From CAVQBJ01 sp963724405 (GTDB lineage Bacteria > Actinomycetota > Thermoleophilia > Solirubrobacterales > Solirubrobacteraceae), in contig CAVRUQ010000011.1 in assembly GCA_963724405.1 (NCBI GenBank), positions 186,001-250,000 of the forward strand: 64,000 nt of DNA, in the 5' to 3' direction. The notes under the pieces were generated by a model. It made no database searches. It was not told the origin of the DNA and saw only the letters and a list, made by a program, of their open reading frames with translations. The translations under genes and the position numbers were made by a program. Below are positions 1-8,466 of the stretch, in pieces. Each line of letters begins with the position of its first letter. Position 1 is the stretch's first letter.

Positions 1-21
1 GCGGCTTGCCTTCCTGATTGT

Positions 22-27
22 TACGCT
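22..27 (+). promoter_or_regulatory. -10 hexamer TACGCT of the LAL regulator
   Basis: TACGCT lies 9 nt before the ATG at 37, the spacing expected for a transcript starting at or next to the start codon. No -35 element at proper spacing is visible, because only 21 bases of upstream sequence are in the window. Confidence 0.35.
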
Positions 28-36
28 TGCCGAACG

Positions 37-2784
37 ATGGCCGGCCATCGTGCACCGGGGTTTCGTGGGCGGACGAGCGAGCGGAACGTTCTGGATGGGC
101 TGCTGGCAAGTGCGCGCGCGGGTCACAGCGCCGTCCTCGTCATTCGGGGCGAGCCGGGCATCGGAAAGACGGCGCTGTTGCGGTACGCCGCTCGGCAGGC
201 TTCGGGCTTTCGCGTCACGCGGCTCGCCGGCGTCGAGGCTGAGATGGAGCTGCCGTTCGCCGGAGTGCACCAGTTGTGCGCGTCGATGTTCGCTCGGCTC
301 GACGCGCTGCCGGAGCCTCAGCGCGATGCTCTGAGCGTCGCGTTGGGCGTGTCGTCGGGGGACACACCCGACCGGTTCCTGGTCGCCCTGGCCGTGCTCA
401 GCCTCTTGTCCGCGGTCGCCGAGGAGCGTCCGCTGCTCTGTCTCGTCGATGACGCGCAGTGGCTCGATGCCGTCTCGGCTCAGGTTCTCGGGTTCGTGGC
501 GCGACGCCTGCTGGCGGAGTCGGTGGCGATCGTGTTCGGCGTTCGCGAGCCGAGCGAGGAGCGCGAGTTGGTGGGTTTGCCAGAACTGCTGCTGAGCGGA
601 CTGGACGAGGACGATGCCCGCGCGCTGCTGGCGACCGTGATCCCGGGCCCGCTCGATGAGCGGGTCCGGGACCGGATCGTCGCCGAAACACGAGGCAATC
701 CTCTTGCGCTGCTCGAGCTCCCACGCGGCCTGAGCGCCGCGGAGTTGGCGGGCGGTTTCGCGCTTCCCGACGCGGTGGCTCTTTCGCGCCGCATCGAGCA
801 TCACTATCTGCGGCGGGTGGGCGCATTGCCCGAGACCACGCAGCGGTTGGTGCTCCTGGCTGCGGCCGACGCGGTTGGGGACGCGGCGCTCCTGTGGCGG
901 GCCGCGGAGGCCCTCGGGATCAGCGGGGGCGCCGCGGAGGCCGCGATCAGCGAGCAGTTGCTGGAGATCGGCGGGCGGGTGCGGTTCCGGCATCCGCTCG
1001 TCAGGTCGGCGGTCTACCGTGCGTCGCCGGCCGCGGACCGCCAGGCCGTCCACGGCGCGCTCGCAGCCGCCATCGATGCCGAGAGTGATCGCGATCGGCG
1101 GGCGTGGCATCGAGCGCACGCGACCACCGCCCCGGACGAGGGGGTGGCCGGCGAGCTCATCCGCTCGGCGAGCGGCGCCCAGCGTCGCGGGGGCATCGCC
1201 GCGGCAGCGGCGTTCCTCGAGCGGGCGGTGGTGTTCACCCCGGATCCCGCGGAGCGGGCGTTGCGGGCGCTCTCCGCGGCACGGGCCAAGTTCGAGGCGG
1301 GGGACCTCCCAGCGGCGGAGTCCTTGCTCGCGAGCGCCGAAGCCGGGCCGCTGGACGACCTTGGTCAAGCGCAGCTACATCGCATGCGCGCGCAGATCGC
1401 GTTCGAGCTGCGACGCGGTCGCGATGCTCCGCGACTGTTGCTGCGAGCGGCTCAGCGTCTCGAGCCGCTCGACGCCGAACTTGCCCGTGAGACTCATCTG
1501 GAGGCCCTGGTCGCCGCGATCTACGCCAGCTGTCTTGCCGCGGAAACGGACATGATCGACGTTGCCGTCGCGGCTCGTTCGGCGCCGCTCGGGCCCGAGC
1601 CGCTGCCGGCCAGCCAGCTGCTGCTGCTCGGGCTGGCGACGCGGTTGACCGACGGTTGCGCCGCCGCTGCCTCGACGTTGCGCAAGGCCGTGCAGGCCTA
1701 TCGTGCCGAGGAGCGGCGCTTGGACCGATTGTGTCTGGCGTACAACATCGCCGCGGCGGAGTTGTGGGATGACGAGTCGTGGCTCGAGCTCGCTTCCAGT
1801 CAGGTTGAGCTGGCGCGCACGACGGGGACGCTGCTCCTCCTTCCGTATGCGCTCGACTATCTGGCGGGGGCTCTCACCCAGGCCGGAGATCTGACCGCGG
1901 CGGCGCTCCTCCTGACGGAGGCCGAAGGGCTCGAGCTGGGAGTGAGAGCCGAGTTCCCGCTCCGGATCGCCGCATGGCGGGGCCACGAGGCGACCGCCCT
2001 GGCTCTGTTCGATGAGATGACCGACGGCGCCCGCGCCCGGGGCGAGGGATCCGCAATCGCCGGCGCCGAATACGATCTGGCGGTCCTCTACAACGGCCTC
2101 GGTCAGTACGAGCTTGCGCTGGAGGCCGCAGAGAGGGCGCGCGCGTCGGACGACATCGTCACCTCATCATGGGCGCTGTTCGAGCTCGCCGAGGCGGCCT
2201 CACGCTGTGGCCGGCCGGACGTCGCGCGTGACGCGGTGGATCGCCTCTCGGAGCGAGCCACGGCGAGCGGCACGCCATGGGCGATGGGATGCGAGGCGCG
2301 GTCGCGCGCGCTCGTCGAGGACGGGGAGGCAGCCGAGAGCCTGTACCGCCTGGCGATCGACTGGCTTGCCCCATCTCGCATGGCCTGGTACCTGGCCCGT
2401 GCCCGGTTGAGCTACGGGGAGTGGTTGCGGCGCGAGGGTCGCCGGGCGGACGCGCGCCCGCAACTGCGAAACGCGCACGACACGTTCGCCTCGATGGGCG
2501 CCGAGGGGTTCGCCGAGCGCGCGCAACGTGAGCTGTTGGCCAGCGGCGACCGGGTGCGCAAACGCCAAGATGACACGCGCGACGACCTGACGGCGCAGGA
2601 GCGGCAGATCGCCCAGTTGGCGCGCGACGGGCTGTCCAACCCGGAAATCGGCGCGCGGCTCTTCCTCAGCCCGCGCACCGTGGAGTGGCACCTGCGCAAG
2701 GTGTTCACCAAGCTCGGGATCCGCTCCCGTCGGGAACTGGCGAACGTGCTGCCCGGCTCCGACTCCCGTTTGGTCAGCGCCTGA
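37..2784 (+). CDS. Large AAA-ATPase / LuxR-type transcriptional regulator
   Basis: 915 residues. The N-terminal ATPase domain has a Walker A motif GEPGIGKT (residues 38-45) and a Walker B-like LVDDAQW near residue 137. A long helical, TPR-like middle follows. The C-terminus (about residues 848-905) is a LuxR/GerE helix-turn-helix containing LTAQERQIAQLARDGLSN and SPRTVEWHL. This is the standard layout of LAL-type (large ATP-binding LuxR) regulators, which bind DNA in response to a ligand and ATP. The frame stays open to the window edge, so a longer N-terminus cannot be excluded. The ATG at 37 is preferred because a TACGCT -10-like hexamer sits 9 nt before it. The target genes and ligand are unknown; the thioredoxin-like gene lies about 100 nt downstream on the same strand. 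Confidence 0.9.
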   Translation: MAGHRAPGFRGRTSERNVLDGLLASARAGHSAVLVIRGEPGIGKTALLRYAARQASGFRVTRLAGVEAEMELPFAGVHQLCASMFARLDALPEPQRDALSVALGVSSGDTPDRFLVALAVLSLLSAVAEERPLLCLVDDAQWLDAVSAQVLGFVARRLLAESVAIVFGVREPSEERELVGLPELLLSGLDEDDARALLATVIPGPLDERVRDRIVAETRGNPLALLELPRGLSAAELAGGFALPDAVALSRRIEHHYLRRVGALPETTQRLVLLAAADAVGDAALLWRAAEALGISGGAAEAAISEQLLEIGGRVRFRHPLVRSAVYRASPAADRQAVHGALAAAIDAESDRDRRAWHRAHATTAPDEGVAGELIRSASGAQRRGGIAAAAAFLERAVVFTPDPAERALRALSAARAKFEAGDLPAAESLLASAEAGPLDDLGQAQLHRMRAQIAFELRRGRDAPRLLLRAAQRLEPLDAELARETHLEALVAAIYASCLAAETDMIDVAVAARSAPLGPEPLPASQLLLLGLATRLTDGCAAAASTLRKAVQAYRAEERRLDRLCLAYNIAAAELWDDESWLELASSQVELARTTGTLLLLPYALDYLAGALTQAGDLTAAALLLTEAEGLELGVRAEFPLRIAAWRGHEATALALFDEMTDGARARGEGSAIAGAEYDLAVLYNGLGQYELALEAAERARASDDIVTSSWALFELAEAASRCGRPDVARDAVDRLSERATASGTPWAMGCEARSRALVEDGEAAESLYRLAIDWLAPSRMAWYLARARLSYGEWLRREGRRADARPQLRNAHDTFASMGAEGFAERAQRELLASGDRVRKRQDDTRDDLTAQERQIAQLARDGLSNPEIGARLFLSPRTVEWHLRKVFTKLGIRSRRELANVLPGSDSRLVSA

Positions 2785-2888
2785 GCTCGGGCGGCTGCGC
2801 GGCCGAGCACCACCACCGACCAGGGCCCCGACCAGGGAGTTCACGGGCGCGAGGAGCCGCGCGAGTGGGGATGGTGTGCGGGAGCCGG

Positions 2889-3842
2889 ATGAGTGTCTTC
2901 GAACGCCTGCGCATGCCCTCGCTCGGCGGGGCGACCGAGTGGCTCAACTCAGGTCCACTTGGCCCCGCCGAGCTGCGTGGGCATGCCGTCCTGGTGGACT
3001 TCTGGACGCTGACGTGCATCAACTGGCTGCGCACGGCGCCGTACGTGCGCGCGTGGTCGCAGGCCTACCGGGAGGACGGGTTGGTCGTGATCGGAGTCCA
3101 CACGCCGGAGTTCTCGTTCGAGCACGAGATCGACCGCGTGCGCCTCGCCCTCACGGATCGACGGATCGACTACCCGGTCCTGGTCGACAACGACTACGCG
3201 GTGTGGAGCGCGTTCGACAACCACTACTGGCCGGCGCTCTACTTCGTCGACGCGGACGGCATCGTCCGTGACCGGCACTTCGGCGAAGGACGCTACGAGC
3301 AATCGGAGCGCATGATCCAGCGGCTGCTCGGCGTCGAGCGCGAGCTCGTGTCCGTTGAAGGCGTCGGCGTGGAGGCGCCGGCCGACTGGGACCGCCTGCG
3401 CACGCCCGAGACGTATCTCGGCTACCGGCGCAGCGACCAGTTCGCGTCACCCGGCGGCGCGGCGTTCGGCGAGCACCGCGCCTACGAGCTCCCCGAGCGG
3501 CTGCGCCTCAACGACTGGGGCCTCGTCGGCGAGTGGACGGTCGCGCCCGAGAACGTCGTGCTCGACCGGGCCGGCGGCAGTATCGCTTATCGGTTCCATG
3601 CCCGCGACGCGCATCTCGTGCTGTCGGCGGGCGCGCGAGAGCCGATCCCGTTCCGCGTGCTCGTCGACGGTGAGGCTCCGGGCCCGTCAGGCGGCGTGGA
3701 CGTCGCCGAGGACGGCAACGGCCTGCTCCGGGACGCTCGGCTGTACCAGCTCGTTCGGCAGCGCGGTGCGGTCCGCGAGCGGACGCTGCAGATCACGTTC
3801 CTCGAGCCCGGCGCCGAGGCGTACGTGTTCACGTTCGGCTAG
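2889..3842 (+). CDS. Thioredoxin-fold protein of the DipZ C-terminal type
   Basis: 317 residues. The first half is a TlpA/DipZ-like thioredoxin fold with FWTLTCINWLRTAPY around residues 38-52. The second half is a beta-rich region like the C-terminal domain of actinobacterial DipZ relatives. The redox motif is CINW (C43, W46), so the second cysteine of a CxxC is replaced by tryptophan; dithiol exchange is unlikely, though mixed-disulfide or peroxidase-like chemistry through C43 remains possible. I chose the ATG at 2889 because GGGAG lies 4 nt before it and homology begins there; an in-frame ATG at 2871 is the alternative. No signal peptide is apparent, so it is probably cytosolic. Confidence 0.85.
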   Translation: MSVFERLRMPSLGGATEWLNSGPLGPAELRGHAVLVDFWTLTCINWLRTAPYVRAWSQAYREDGLVVIGVHTPEFSFEHEIDRVRLALTDRRIDYPVLVDNDYAVWSAFDNHYWPALYFVDADGIVRDRHFGEGRYEQSERMIQRLLGVERELVSVEGVGVEAPADWDRLRTPETYLGYRRSDQFASPGGAAFGEHRAYELPERLRLNDWGLVGEWTVAPENVVLDRAGGSIAYRFHARDAHLVLSAGAREPIPFRVLVDGEAPGPSGGVDVAEDGNGLLRDARLYQLVRQRGAVRERTLQITFLEPGAEAYVFTFG

Positions 3843-3884
3843 CCGGAGGTGGCGACAGACGGACAACCTGAGGCCAGTGGAAAT

Positions 3885-3921
3885 CGGTCGGGCCCGTGGA
3901 CGTCCTCGACGAGCCCGACCG
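3885..3921. terminator. Hairpin between convergent genes
   Basis: A perfect 9-bp inverted repeat, CGGTCGGGC / GCCCGACCG, with a 19-nt loop lies between the convergent thioredoxin-like gene and the epimerase gene. There is no T-run, as is common in high-GC actinobacteria. A bidirectional terminator role is inferred from position. Confidence 0.45.
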
Positions 3922-3966
3922 GGTCCTGTTCCCGCCGGGGCCGGTGGCTTCCCGATGGCGCCTCGA

Positions 3967-4911
3967 TCATGCAGCAGCGTGATGTGCGCCGTGGAAATAG
4001 TGCCCTGCCTCGAGGTCGGCGATGAGCCCGGGATGCGTCGGCTGCCAGGCGAGCAGCTCGCGGGTCAGCGCGCTGGAGGCCGGGCTGTCGGCCGCGAGGA
4101 AGCCGGCCATCCAGGCGAAGTGCTCGCCTGCGTCCTCGGAGGAGATCGCCGCCACCGGGAGGTCGAGATGCCGCCCGATCACCCCGGCGACATCGCGGAT
4201 CGGCACGCCCTCCTCCGCGACCGCGTGCAGCGTCGATCCGGCCGGCGCGCCCTCCACCGCGAGGCGGAAGAGGCGCGCGGAATCGAGCCGGTGCACGGCG
4301 GGCCAGCGATTGGCCCCGTCGCCGAGGTAGCCGGACACGCCCTTGTCGCGGGCGATGCCGACCAGGAACGCGATGAAACCGTTGTCTCCGTCGCCGTGAT
4401 TGGTCGGTGGCAGTCGCACCATCGACGAGCGGACGCCGCGGGAGGCGAGGGAGAGCACGAACTCGGCGGTGGCCCACCTGGTCTGCGGACCCCCGCCCAG
4501 AGCGGCGCCAGTTGGGTGCGCACCATGTCCGTCGTGCTCGGTTGCGACGCGCCCGGGTGCGAGCCCAAGCGTCCCGGAGGCGATCACCAGCGGTCGCTCG
4601 GAATCCGCGAGCGCCTCGCCGAGGGTCTCGACGGCACGGCGATCCGCGTCGGCAGCGGCCTGGAATTCGCCCGAGAAGGCGAGGTCGTGCTTGAACGCGA
4701 GGTGGATCACGCCGTCCGATGCGGCTGCCGCGCTGCGCAGCGTGTCGACATCATCGAGCGTGCCGCGCTGCACCTCCGCCCCGGCGGCGGTGAGGGCGGC
4801 GGCCGAGGCATCCGAGCGGGCGAGCCCGACGACGTGATGGCCCGCATCGGTGAGCTCGGGAACGACCGCCGAGCCGATCCATCCGGATGCGCCGGTGACG
4901 AAGATACGCAT
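3967..4911 (-). CDS. NAD(P)-dependent epimerase/dehydratase-type SDR
   Basis: 314 residues. The N-terminal Rossmann motif GASGWIGS (residues 7-14) identifies an extended SDR of the NmrA/epimerase group. Such proteins bind NAD(P)H and are either sugar-nucleotide or quinone oxidoreductases or redox sensors; the substrate cannot be read here. The start at 4911 is set by a strong GGAGG (4919-4923) 7 nt upstream. The gene is divergent from a TetR regulator; two palindromes lie between them, so the TetR probably represses this gene. A promoter reading ATGACA, N18, TATGTT (-10 at 4988-4993) fits the minus strand. Confidence 0.88.
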   Translation of the reverse strand: MRIFVTGASGWIGSAVVPELTDAGHHVVGLARSDASAAALTAAGAEVQRGTLDDVDTLRSAAAASDGVIHLAFKHDLAFSGEFQAAADADRRAVETLGEALADSERPLVIASGTLGLAPGRVATEHDGHGAHPTGAALGGGPQTRWATAEFVLSLASRGVRSSMVRLPPTNHGDGDNGFIAFLVGIARDKGVSGYLGDGANRWPAVHRLDSARLFRLAVEGAPAGSTLHAVAEEGVPIRDVAGVIGRHLDLPVAAISSEDAGEHFAWMAGFLAADSPASSALTRELLAWQPTHPGLIADLEAGHYFHGAHHAAA

Positions 4912-4969
4912 GAGAAAACCTCCAGGTGCCGGGCCGTCGCGGCTGCAGGGTTTGCGCTCGGACGGCGTC

Positions 4970-4986
4970 ATGTCAGTTACTGACAT
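4970..4986. promoter_or_regulatory. TetR operator 1 (ATGTCAG-TTA-CTGACAT)
   Basis: A perfect 7-3-7 palindrome in the divergent epimerase/tetR interval, just downstream of the proposed minus-strand -10 box TATGTT. Its core TGTCAG-N3-CTGACA resembles operator 2. The two centres (4978 and 5009) are 31 bp apart, about three helical turns. Confidence 0.6.
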
Positions 4987-4998
4987 CAACATAGCACC

Positions 4999-5019
4999 TG
5001 ATGACAGTCGCTGTCATCA
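4999..5019. promoter_or_regulatory. TetR operator 2 with overlapping -35 boxes
   Basis: A perfect palindrome of 9-bp arms TGATGACAG and CTGTCATCA around TCG. The arms supply ATGACA hexamers facing both ways: the minus-strand copy is 18 bp from TATGTT (epimerase) and the plus-strand copy is 15 bp from TACGAT (tetR). Occupancy here would silence both genes. Confidence 0.65.
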
Positions 5020-5033
5020 AGTACGATCAGGGC

Positions 5034-5600
5034 ATGGGTCGATGGGAACCAGACGCGCGCGGTCGGCTCGAGCGGGCGGCAATGGAGCTCTACAGCGAGC
5101 GCGGGTTCGAACAGACCACGGTCACGGAGATCGCCGAGCGGGCGGGGCTCACGGAGCGAACGTTCTTCCGGTACTTCGCCGACAAGCGCGAGGTTCTGTT
5201 CGGGGGCGCGGACGCGCTGCAGGAGATCCTGGTGACCGCCGTCGCCGGCGCGCCTGACTCCGCATCGCCGATGACCGCGGTCGCCGCGGGTCTCGATGCG
5301 GTGGGCGCCCTGTTCCACGAGCGCCGGGAGTTCGCGCGTCAGCGCCAGAGGATCATTGCCGCGAGCGCGGAGCTCCAGGAGCGCGAGTTGATCAAGCTCG
5401 CGTCACTCGCCTCGGCGACCGCCGATACGCTGCGCCGGCGTGGCGTCGCAGAACCGGCCGCGAGTCTGACCGCCGAGGCGGGGATCGCCGTGTTCAGAAT
5501 CGCGTTCGAGCGCTGGACCGACGGGACCAACCAGCAGGACCTGCCCCGACTCATTCGGGAGTCACTGGACGAGCTCAGAGCGGTGACCGCACGCGCATGA
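5034..5600 (+). CDS. TetR-family transcriptional repressor
   Basis: 188 residues, a typical TetR length. The N-terminal helix-turn-helix reads VTEIAERAGLTERTFFRYFADK at about residues 29-50; the rest is the helical ligand-binding domain. The ATG at 5034 is preferred over the in-frame ATG at 5001, because the earlier one lies inside operator 2. A TACGAT -10 box (5022-5027) sits 6 nt before the ATG, which suggests a leaderless mRNA. Autoregulation and repression of the divergent epimerase follow from the operator layout. The inducer is unknown. Confidence 0.9.
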   Translation: MGRWEPDARGRLERAAMELYSERGFEQTTVTEIAERAGLTERTFFRYFADKREVLFGGADALQEILVTAVAGAPDSASPMTAVAAGLDAVGALFHERREFARQRQRIIAASAELQERELIKLASLASATADTLRRRGVAEPAASLTAEAGIAVFRIAFERWTDGTNQQDLPRLIRESLDELRAVTARA

Positions 5601-5734
5601 TCCCTGTTCGGTGGCCAGGGTCGACCATGCCGCGCGAGGGCAGAGGCCTGGCGGCGAGCACCGCCGCAGTCGCACCCTCGCGGTGGGCCGACACCTCTGG
5701 CGGTTGGGCCGACGCGGGGCTACGATTGCCGCCG

Positions 5735-6175
5735 ATGGGCACAGCGGAGGCTGGCAGGAAGGGCACACCGGCTCGCGTCGGTCGGCCGTTGGCGCGCTCA
5801 GAGGCGGTTGCACTGGCGCATCGCTACGTCGACGCGTACAACAAGCGCGACCTTCAGGCCATGCTCGCCGTGCAGCACGAAGAGGTCGTCAGTCATCCGG
5901 CTCGGTTGTTCGGGCGGCGGCCACACGCCGGCCACGCGGGTGTGCGCGCGTGGTGGGAGGCGATGGAGGCCAGTGGTCGGTGGTACGAAGTCGTCGTGAG
6001 CGAGGTTCGTCAGCTCGGACCGGATCGGTTGGCCATCCTCGGAGAGATACGCGACGACGGTGAGGTCCTCAGCCCCTGGGGTGTGCTGGTGCGCGTACGC
6101 GATGGCCTGATCATCGAATCGCGCTCATACCTCAGCGACCAGGATCTGCTCGACGCGCTCGGGTTGATCGGATAG
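5735..6175 (+). CDS. SnoaL/NTF2-like protein
   Basis: 146 residues. The segment ALAHRYVDAYNKRDL through the C-terminus has the pattern of NTF2-like (SnoaL-type) cone-shaped domains, which bind or isomerise small hydrophobic ligands. I chose ATG 5735 over the upstream frame extension because the extension has no domain character and a TACGAT hexamer (5721-5726) lies 8 nt before this ATG, as in the neighbouring tetR. The substrate is unknown. A second NTF2-like gene follows on the same strand. Confidence 0.75.
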   Translation: MGTAEAGRKGTPARVGRPLARSEAVALAHRYVDAYNKRDLQAMLAVQHEEVVSHPARLFGRRPHAGHAGVRAWWEAMEASGRWYEVVVSEVRQLGPDRLAILGEIRDDGEVLSPWGVLVRVRDGLIIESRSYLSDQDLLDALGLIG

Positions 6176-6241
6176 CTCTCGCGGCCGACGGGCTGGAGGT
6201 CCATCCGTGAGGCTCCCGAACACCGCACACACCTCCCGGCC

Positions 6242-6658
6242 GTGGCGGATCTGAACCGGGACATCGCCGTCGGCCTGCTCGATCGGCTGCACGAGGCTCA
6301 GAACGAGTTCTACCGGGGCGGCTCCGACGCGGCCCTCCGGCAACTCCTCGCTCCGAGCGTCATCTGGACCGTCCCCGGCGACAGCCGCATCGCCGGCACG
6401 TACCACGGTCTCGAGGAGGTGTTCGACTACTTCCGCCGCCGACGCGACCTCGCCGGGCACACGTTCCAGATGCAGCGACGAGACGTCCTCGTCGGCGCGG
6501 GAAGCCGAATCGCCGCGCTCGTCGACGGGTTCGCCCGGATCCGCGATGTCGAGCATCGCTGGTCGACCGTCGGTTTGTATGACGTCATCGGCCGACAGAT
6601 CGAAGCCTGTTGGCTGCTCCCGCTCGACCAACGCGCGTTCGATGCGATCTGGTCCTGA
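6242..6658 (+). CDS. SnoaL/NTF2-like protein
   Basis: 138 residues from a GTG start. The layout LLDRLHEAQNEFYRGG, VIWTVPGD and YHGLEEVFDYFRRR is typical of the SnoaL-like / nuclear transport factor 2 family. Enzymatic function is not deducible. The start lacks a clear ribosome-binding site. The stop overlaps the proposed start of the next gene by 17 nt, so the two may be translated together. Confidence 0.75.
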   Translation: MADLNRDIAVGLLDRLHEAQNEFYRGGSDAALRQLLAPSVIWTVPGDSRIAGTYHGLEEVFDYFRRRRDLAGHTFQMQRRDVLVGAGSRIAALVDGFARIRDVEHRWSTVGLYDVIGRQIEACWLLPLDQRAFDAIWS

Positions 6659-7088
6659 GCCCACATGCACACCGGCCCGAAGCTGGGCGGTGCTGTACGA
6701 CGCTGACTGCGGCTTCTGCAAGTGGCTCCTGTCCGGCCTGCTGCGGTGGGATCGCGCTGCGCGCCTGCATCCGATCGCGCTGCAGCGGTCAGAGGCCGAC
6801 GATCTGCTCGCGGAGCTCACGCCGGGCGAGCGGATGGCTTCGTGGCATCTCATCTCGCCGGCCGGCGAGCGCGACTCTGGAGGCGCGGCGTTGCCGCCGG
6901 TGCTGCGCCTGCTGCCTGGCGGTCGGTTCCCGGCAGCCGTCCTGGCGCGATGGCCCCGGCTGACCGACCGCGGATACCGCTGGGTGGCCGAGCACCGTTC
7001 CCAGCTCGCCCGGGGGGTCCCGGCGGGCTCGAGACGGCGCGCCGCCGAGCACGTTCGGCGGCGCGAGCAGCAGCCCGACCCCGGTTGA
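6642..7088 (+). CDS. DCC1-like thiol-disulfide oxidoreductase family protein (DUF393)
   Basis: 148 residues. The motif YDADCGFCKW near residues 19-28 is the DxxCxxC signature of DUF393 (DCC) proteins, a thioredoxin-like family of unknown physiological role. The ATG at 6642 overlaps the end of the NTF2-like gene. A GTG at 6690 would begin directly at the domain and is the alternative. The C-terminus is Arg-rich. Function is inferred only from the redox motif. Confidence 0.75.
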   Translation: MRSGPEPTCTPARSWAVLYDADCGFCKWLLSGLLRWDRAARLHPIALQRSEADDLLAELTPGERMASWHLISPAGERDSGGAALPPVLRLLPGGRFPAAVLARWPRLTDRGYRWVAEHRSQLARGVPAGSRRRAAEHVRRREQQPDPG

Positions 7089-7128
7089 CCGCGCGCCACG
7101 GCCGCCGCCGCGGGCCACACGGCCGACG

Positions 7129-7437
7129 TCATCGCGAGACGACGATATGCCGGACCTGCTCCATGTAGAGCGCGGCGGCCTTGGACGCCTCCTCCGGGGG
7201 GCTGCCATGTTCGCGCGCGTTGAGGTACGTGGCGTACCAATCCCACCAGTCGTGCTTCGGAGCGGACTTCTCGTACGGGTCGTGATGCTCGGCCGTCTCG
7301 TGCAGAAGGTCCGCCAGGGTCGCGATGTCGTCCGTGCGCCGGTCCTCGGGTGTCGGCGTGGAGCCGCTCATGTCCACTCGCGTCCCGGCTTTCGGGCTCA
7401 GGGTCGCGGCTTCGCTGCTCGTTCCGGTGGTACTCAT
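7129..7437 (-). CDS. Small conserved protein of unknown function
   Basis: 102 residues, no signal peptide or membrane segment. The C-terminal half (KHDWWDWYATYLNAREHG followed by PEEASKAA) resembles a short helical module often appended to actinobacterial VOC/SRPBCC proteins; here it stands alone. The start at 7437 is supported by GGAGG (revcomp of 7443-7447) 5 nt upstream. It is convergent with the DCC protein gene. No function can be assigned. Confidence 0.7.
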   Translation of the reverse strand: MSTTGTSSEAATLSPKAGTRVDMSGSTPTPEDRRTDDIATLADLLHETAEHHDPYEKSAPKHDWWDWYATYLNAREHGSPPEEASKAAALYMEQVRHIVVSR

Positions 7438-7523
7438 GGCGACCTCCGTCGGTTGGTGTGCACGTCACGGTCTCGCGTTCGCGCCGCGGTCGCGCCGGTG
7501 AGGGTCCCCGATCGTCGCCCTGG

Positions 7524-8222
7524 TCAACGGTTCGAGTCGCATGCGTGGCCGGCAGCCCGGATCACCCGGCCGTTGACCCGGCGGCCGTCCTCGCTGACCA
7601 GGAACGCGACGACGTCGGCGATGTCCGCTTCGCTCGCGCCACGCTTCGGCTCGGGAGCGACAGCATTGACCGTGATGTCGCGGTCGCGGAGCTCGCGGGC
7701 GAGCACCGGTGTCATGGCCTCGACCGCGCCCTTGCTCGCTGCGTAGGCGGCGTAGGTCGGGCAGGCCAGGCCCACGATGGAGCTGGAGAAGTTGATGATC
7801 GCGCCCCCGGCGCGGAGCCGACGCGACGCCTGCTGGTTGACGACGAACGTCCCGCGCACGTTGGTCCGCTGGAGCGCATCGAACGTGTCGAGGTCGTAGT
7901 CGACGACGGGACCGAGCACCATCTGCCCGGCGGCGTGCACGACGACGTCGACGCCCGCGAACACCTCGGTCGTCTCGGCGAACAGCCGCTCGACGTCGAG
8001 CTCGTCGGCGACGTCCGCGCGGACGGTGAGCGCGGTGCCGTTCGCGGCGAGGATCTCCTCGACCGCGGCCTCGGCTGCGCCCTGGTTTCGCGCATAGTTG
8101 ACGACGACGGCGTAGCCCCGACCAGCCAGTGCGCGCGTGACAGCGCGGCCGACACCACGCGAGCCACCGGTGACGATGGCGACGCGGTCGGTGCACACGA
8201 TGTCATTGCGGCGGGTGACCAC
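7524..8222 (-). CDS. Classical SDR oxidoreductase lacking the substrate-loop segment
   Basis: 232 residues. It has the TGGSRGVG cofactor motif, an HAAG motif in place of NNAG, SSSIVG with the active-site Ser, and YAASK (the YxxxK pair). After VNAVAP the protein goes straight to EPKRGASEADIADVVAFL; about 25-28 residues that normally form the substrate-binding loop and helix (the PG..T..ELF...LERLG part) are absent, with the frame intact. The start is uncertain: GTG at 8222 or 8198, neither with a clear ribosome-binding site. It is the last gene downstream of the FAD oxidoreductase operon, separated by 244 nt. Confidence 0.8.
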   Translation of the reverse strand: MVTRRNDIVCTDRVAIVTGGSRGVGRAVTRALAGRGYAVVVNYARNQGAAEAAVEEILAANGTALTVRADVADELDVERLFAETTEVFAGVDVVVHAAGQMVLGPVVDYDLDTFDALQRTNVRGTFVVNQQASRRLRAGGAIINFSSSIVGLACPTYAAYAASKGAVEAMTPVLARELRDRDITVNAVAPEPKRGASEADIADVVAFLVSEDGRRVNGRVIRAAGHACDSNR

Positions 8223-8296
8223 GGCGACACTCTGGCCGCGATCCGCCCCCGTCGCGCCGGGGTCCTCCCCGGTCGCATCCCTGGTCGGTCCCTGGT

Positions 8297-8329
8297 CGGT
8301 CGGTTTCCCGCGGGCGAGAAGACCGACCG
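8297..8329. repeat. Inverted repeat in the gap between two SDR genes
   Basis: CGGTCGGT and ACCGACCG pair across a 17-nt loop, next to a direct repeat of CCCTGGTCGGT (about 8280-8300). It lies in the 244-nt gap between the two SDR genes and could be a terminator or an operator. It may also be chance in GC-rich DNA. Confidence 0.3.
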
Positions 8330-8466
8330 GCGCCCCGACCGGGAGCCGCGCCCGCGTAGCGGCCCGGGCACGTGTGCGGCGAGCGGGCTGGAGGGGCGCG
8401 TGCCCGACGTCGGCGCCAATCCCTGATCGGCGGAGGCTGCGGCGGCGATCGCGCCCCGGTCCGCCG

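Noticed and set aside
6125..7468. 447-codon minus-strand frame across the NTF2-like and DCC genes
   Set aside because: It runs antisense to three genes with clear family motifs and has the low-complexity composition of a GC-driven shadow frame.
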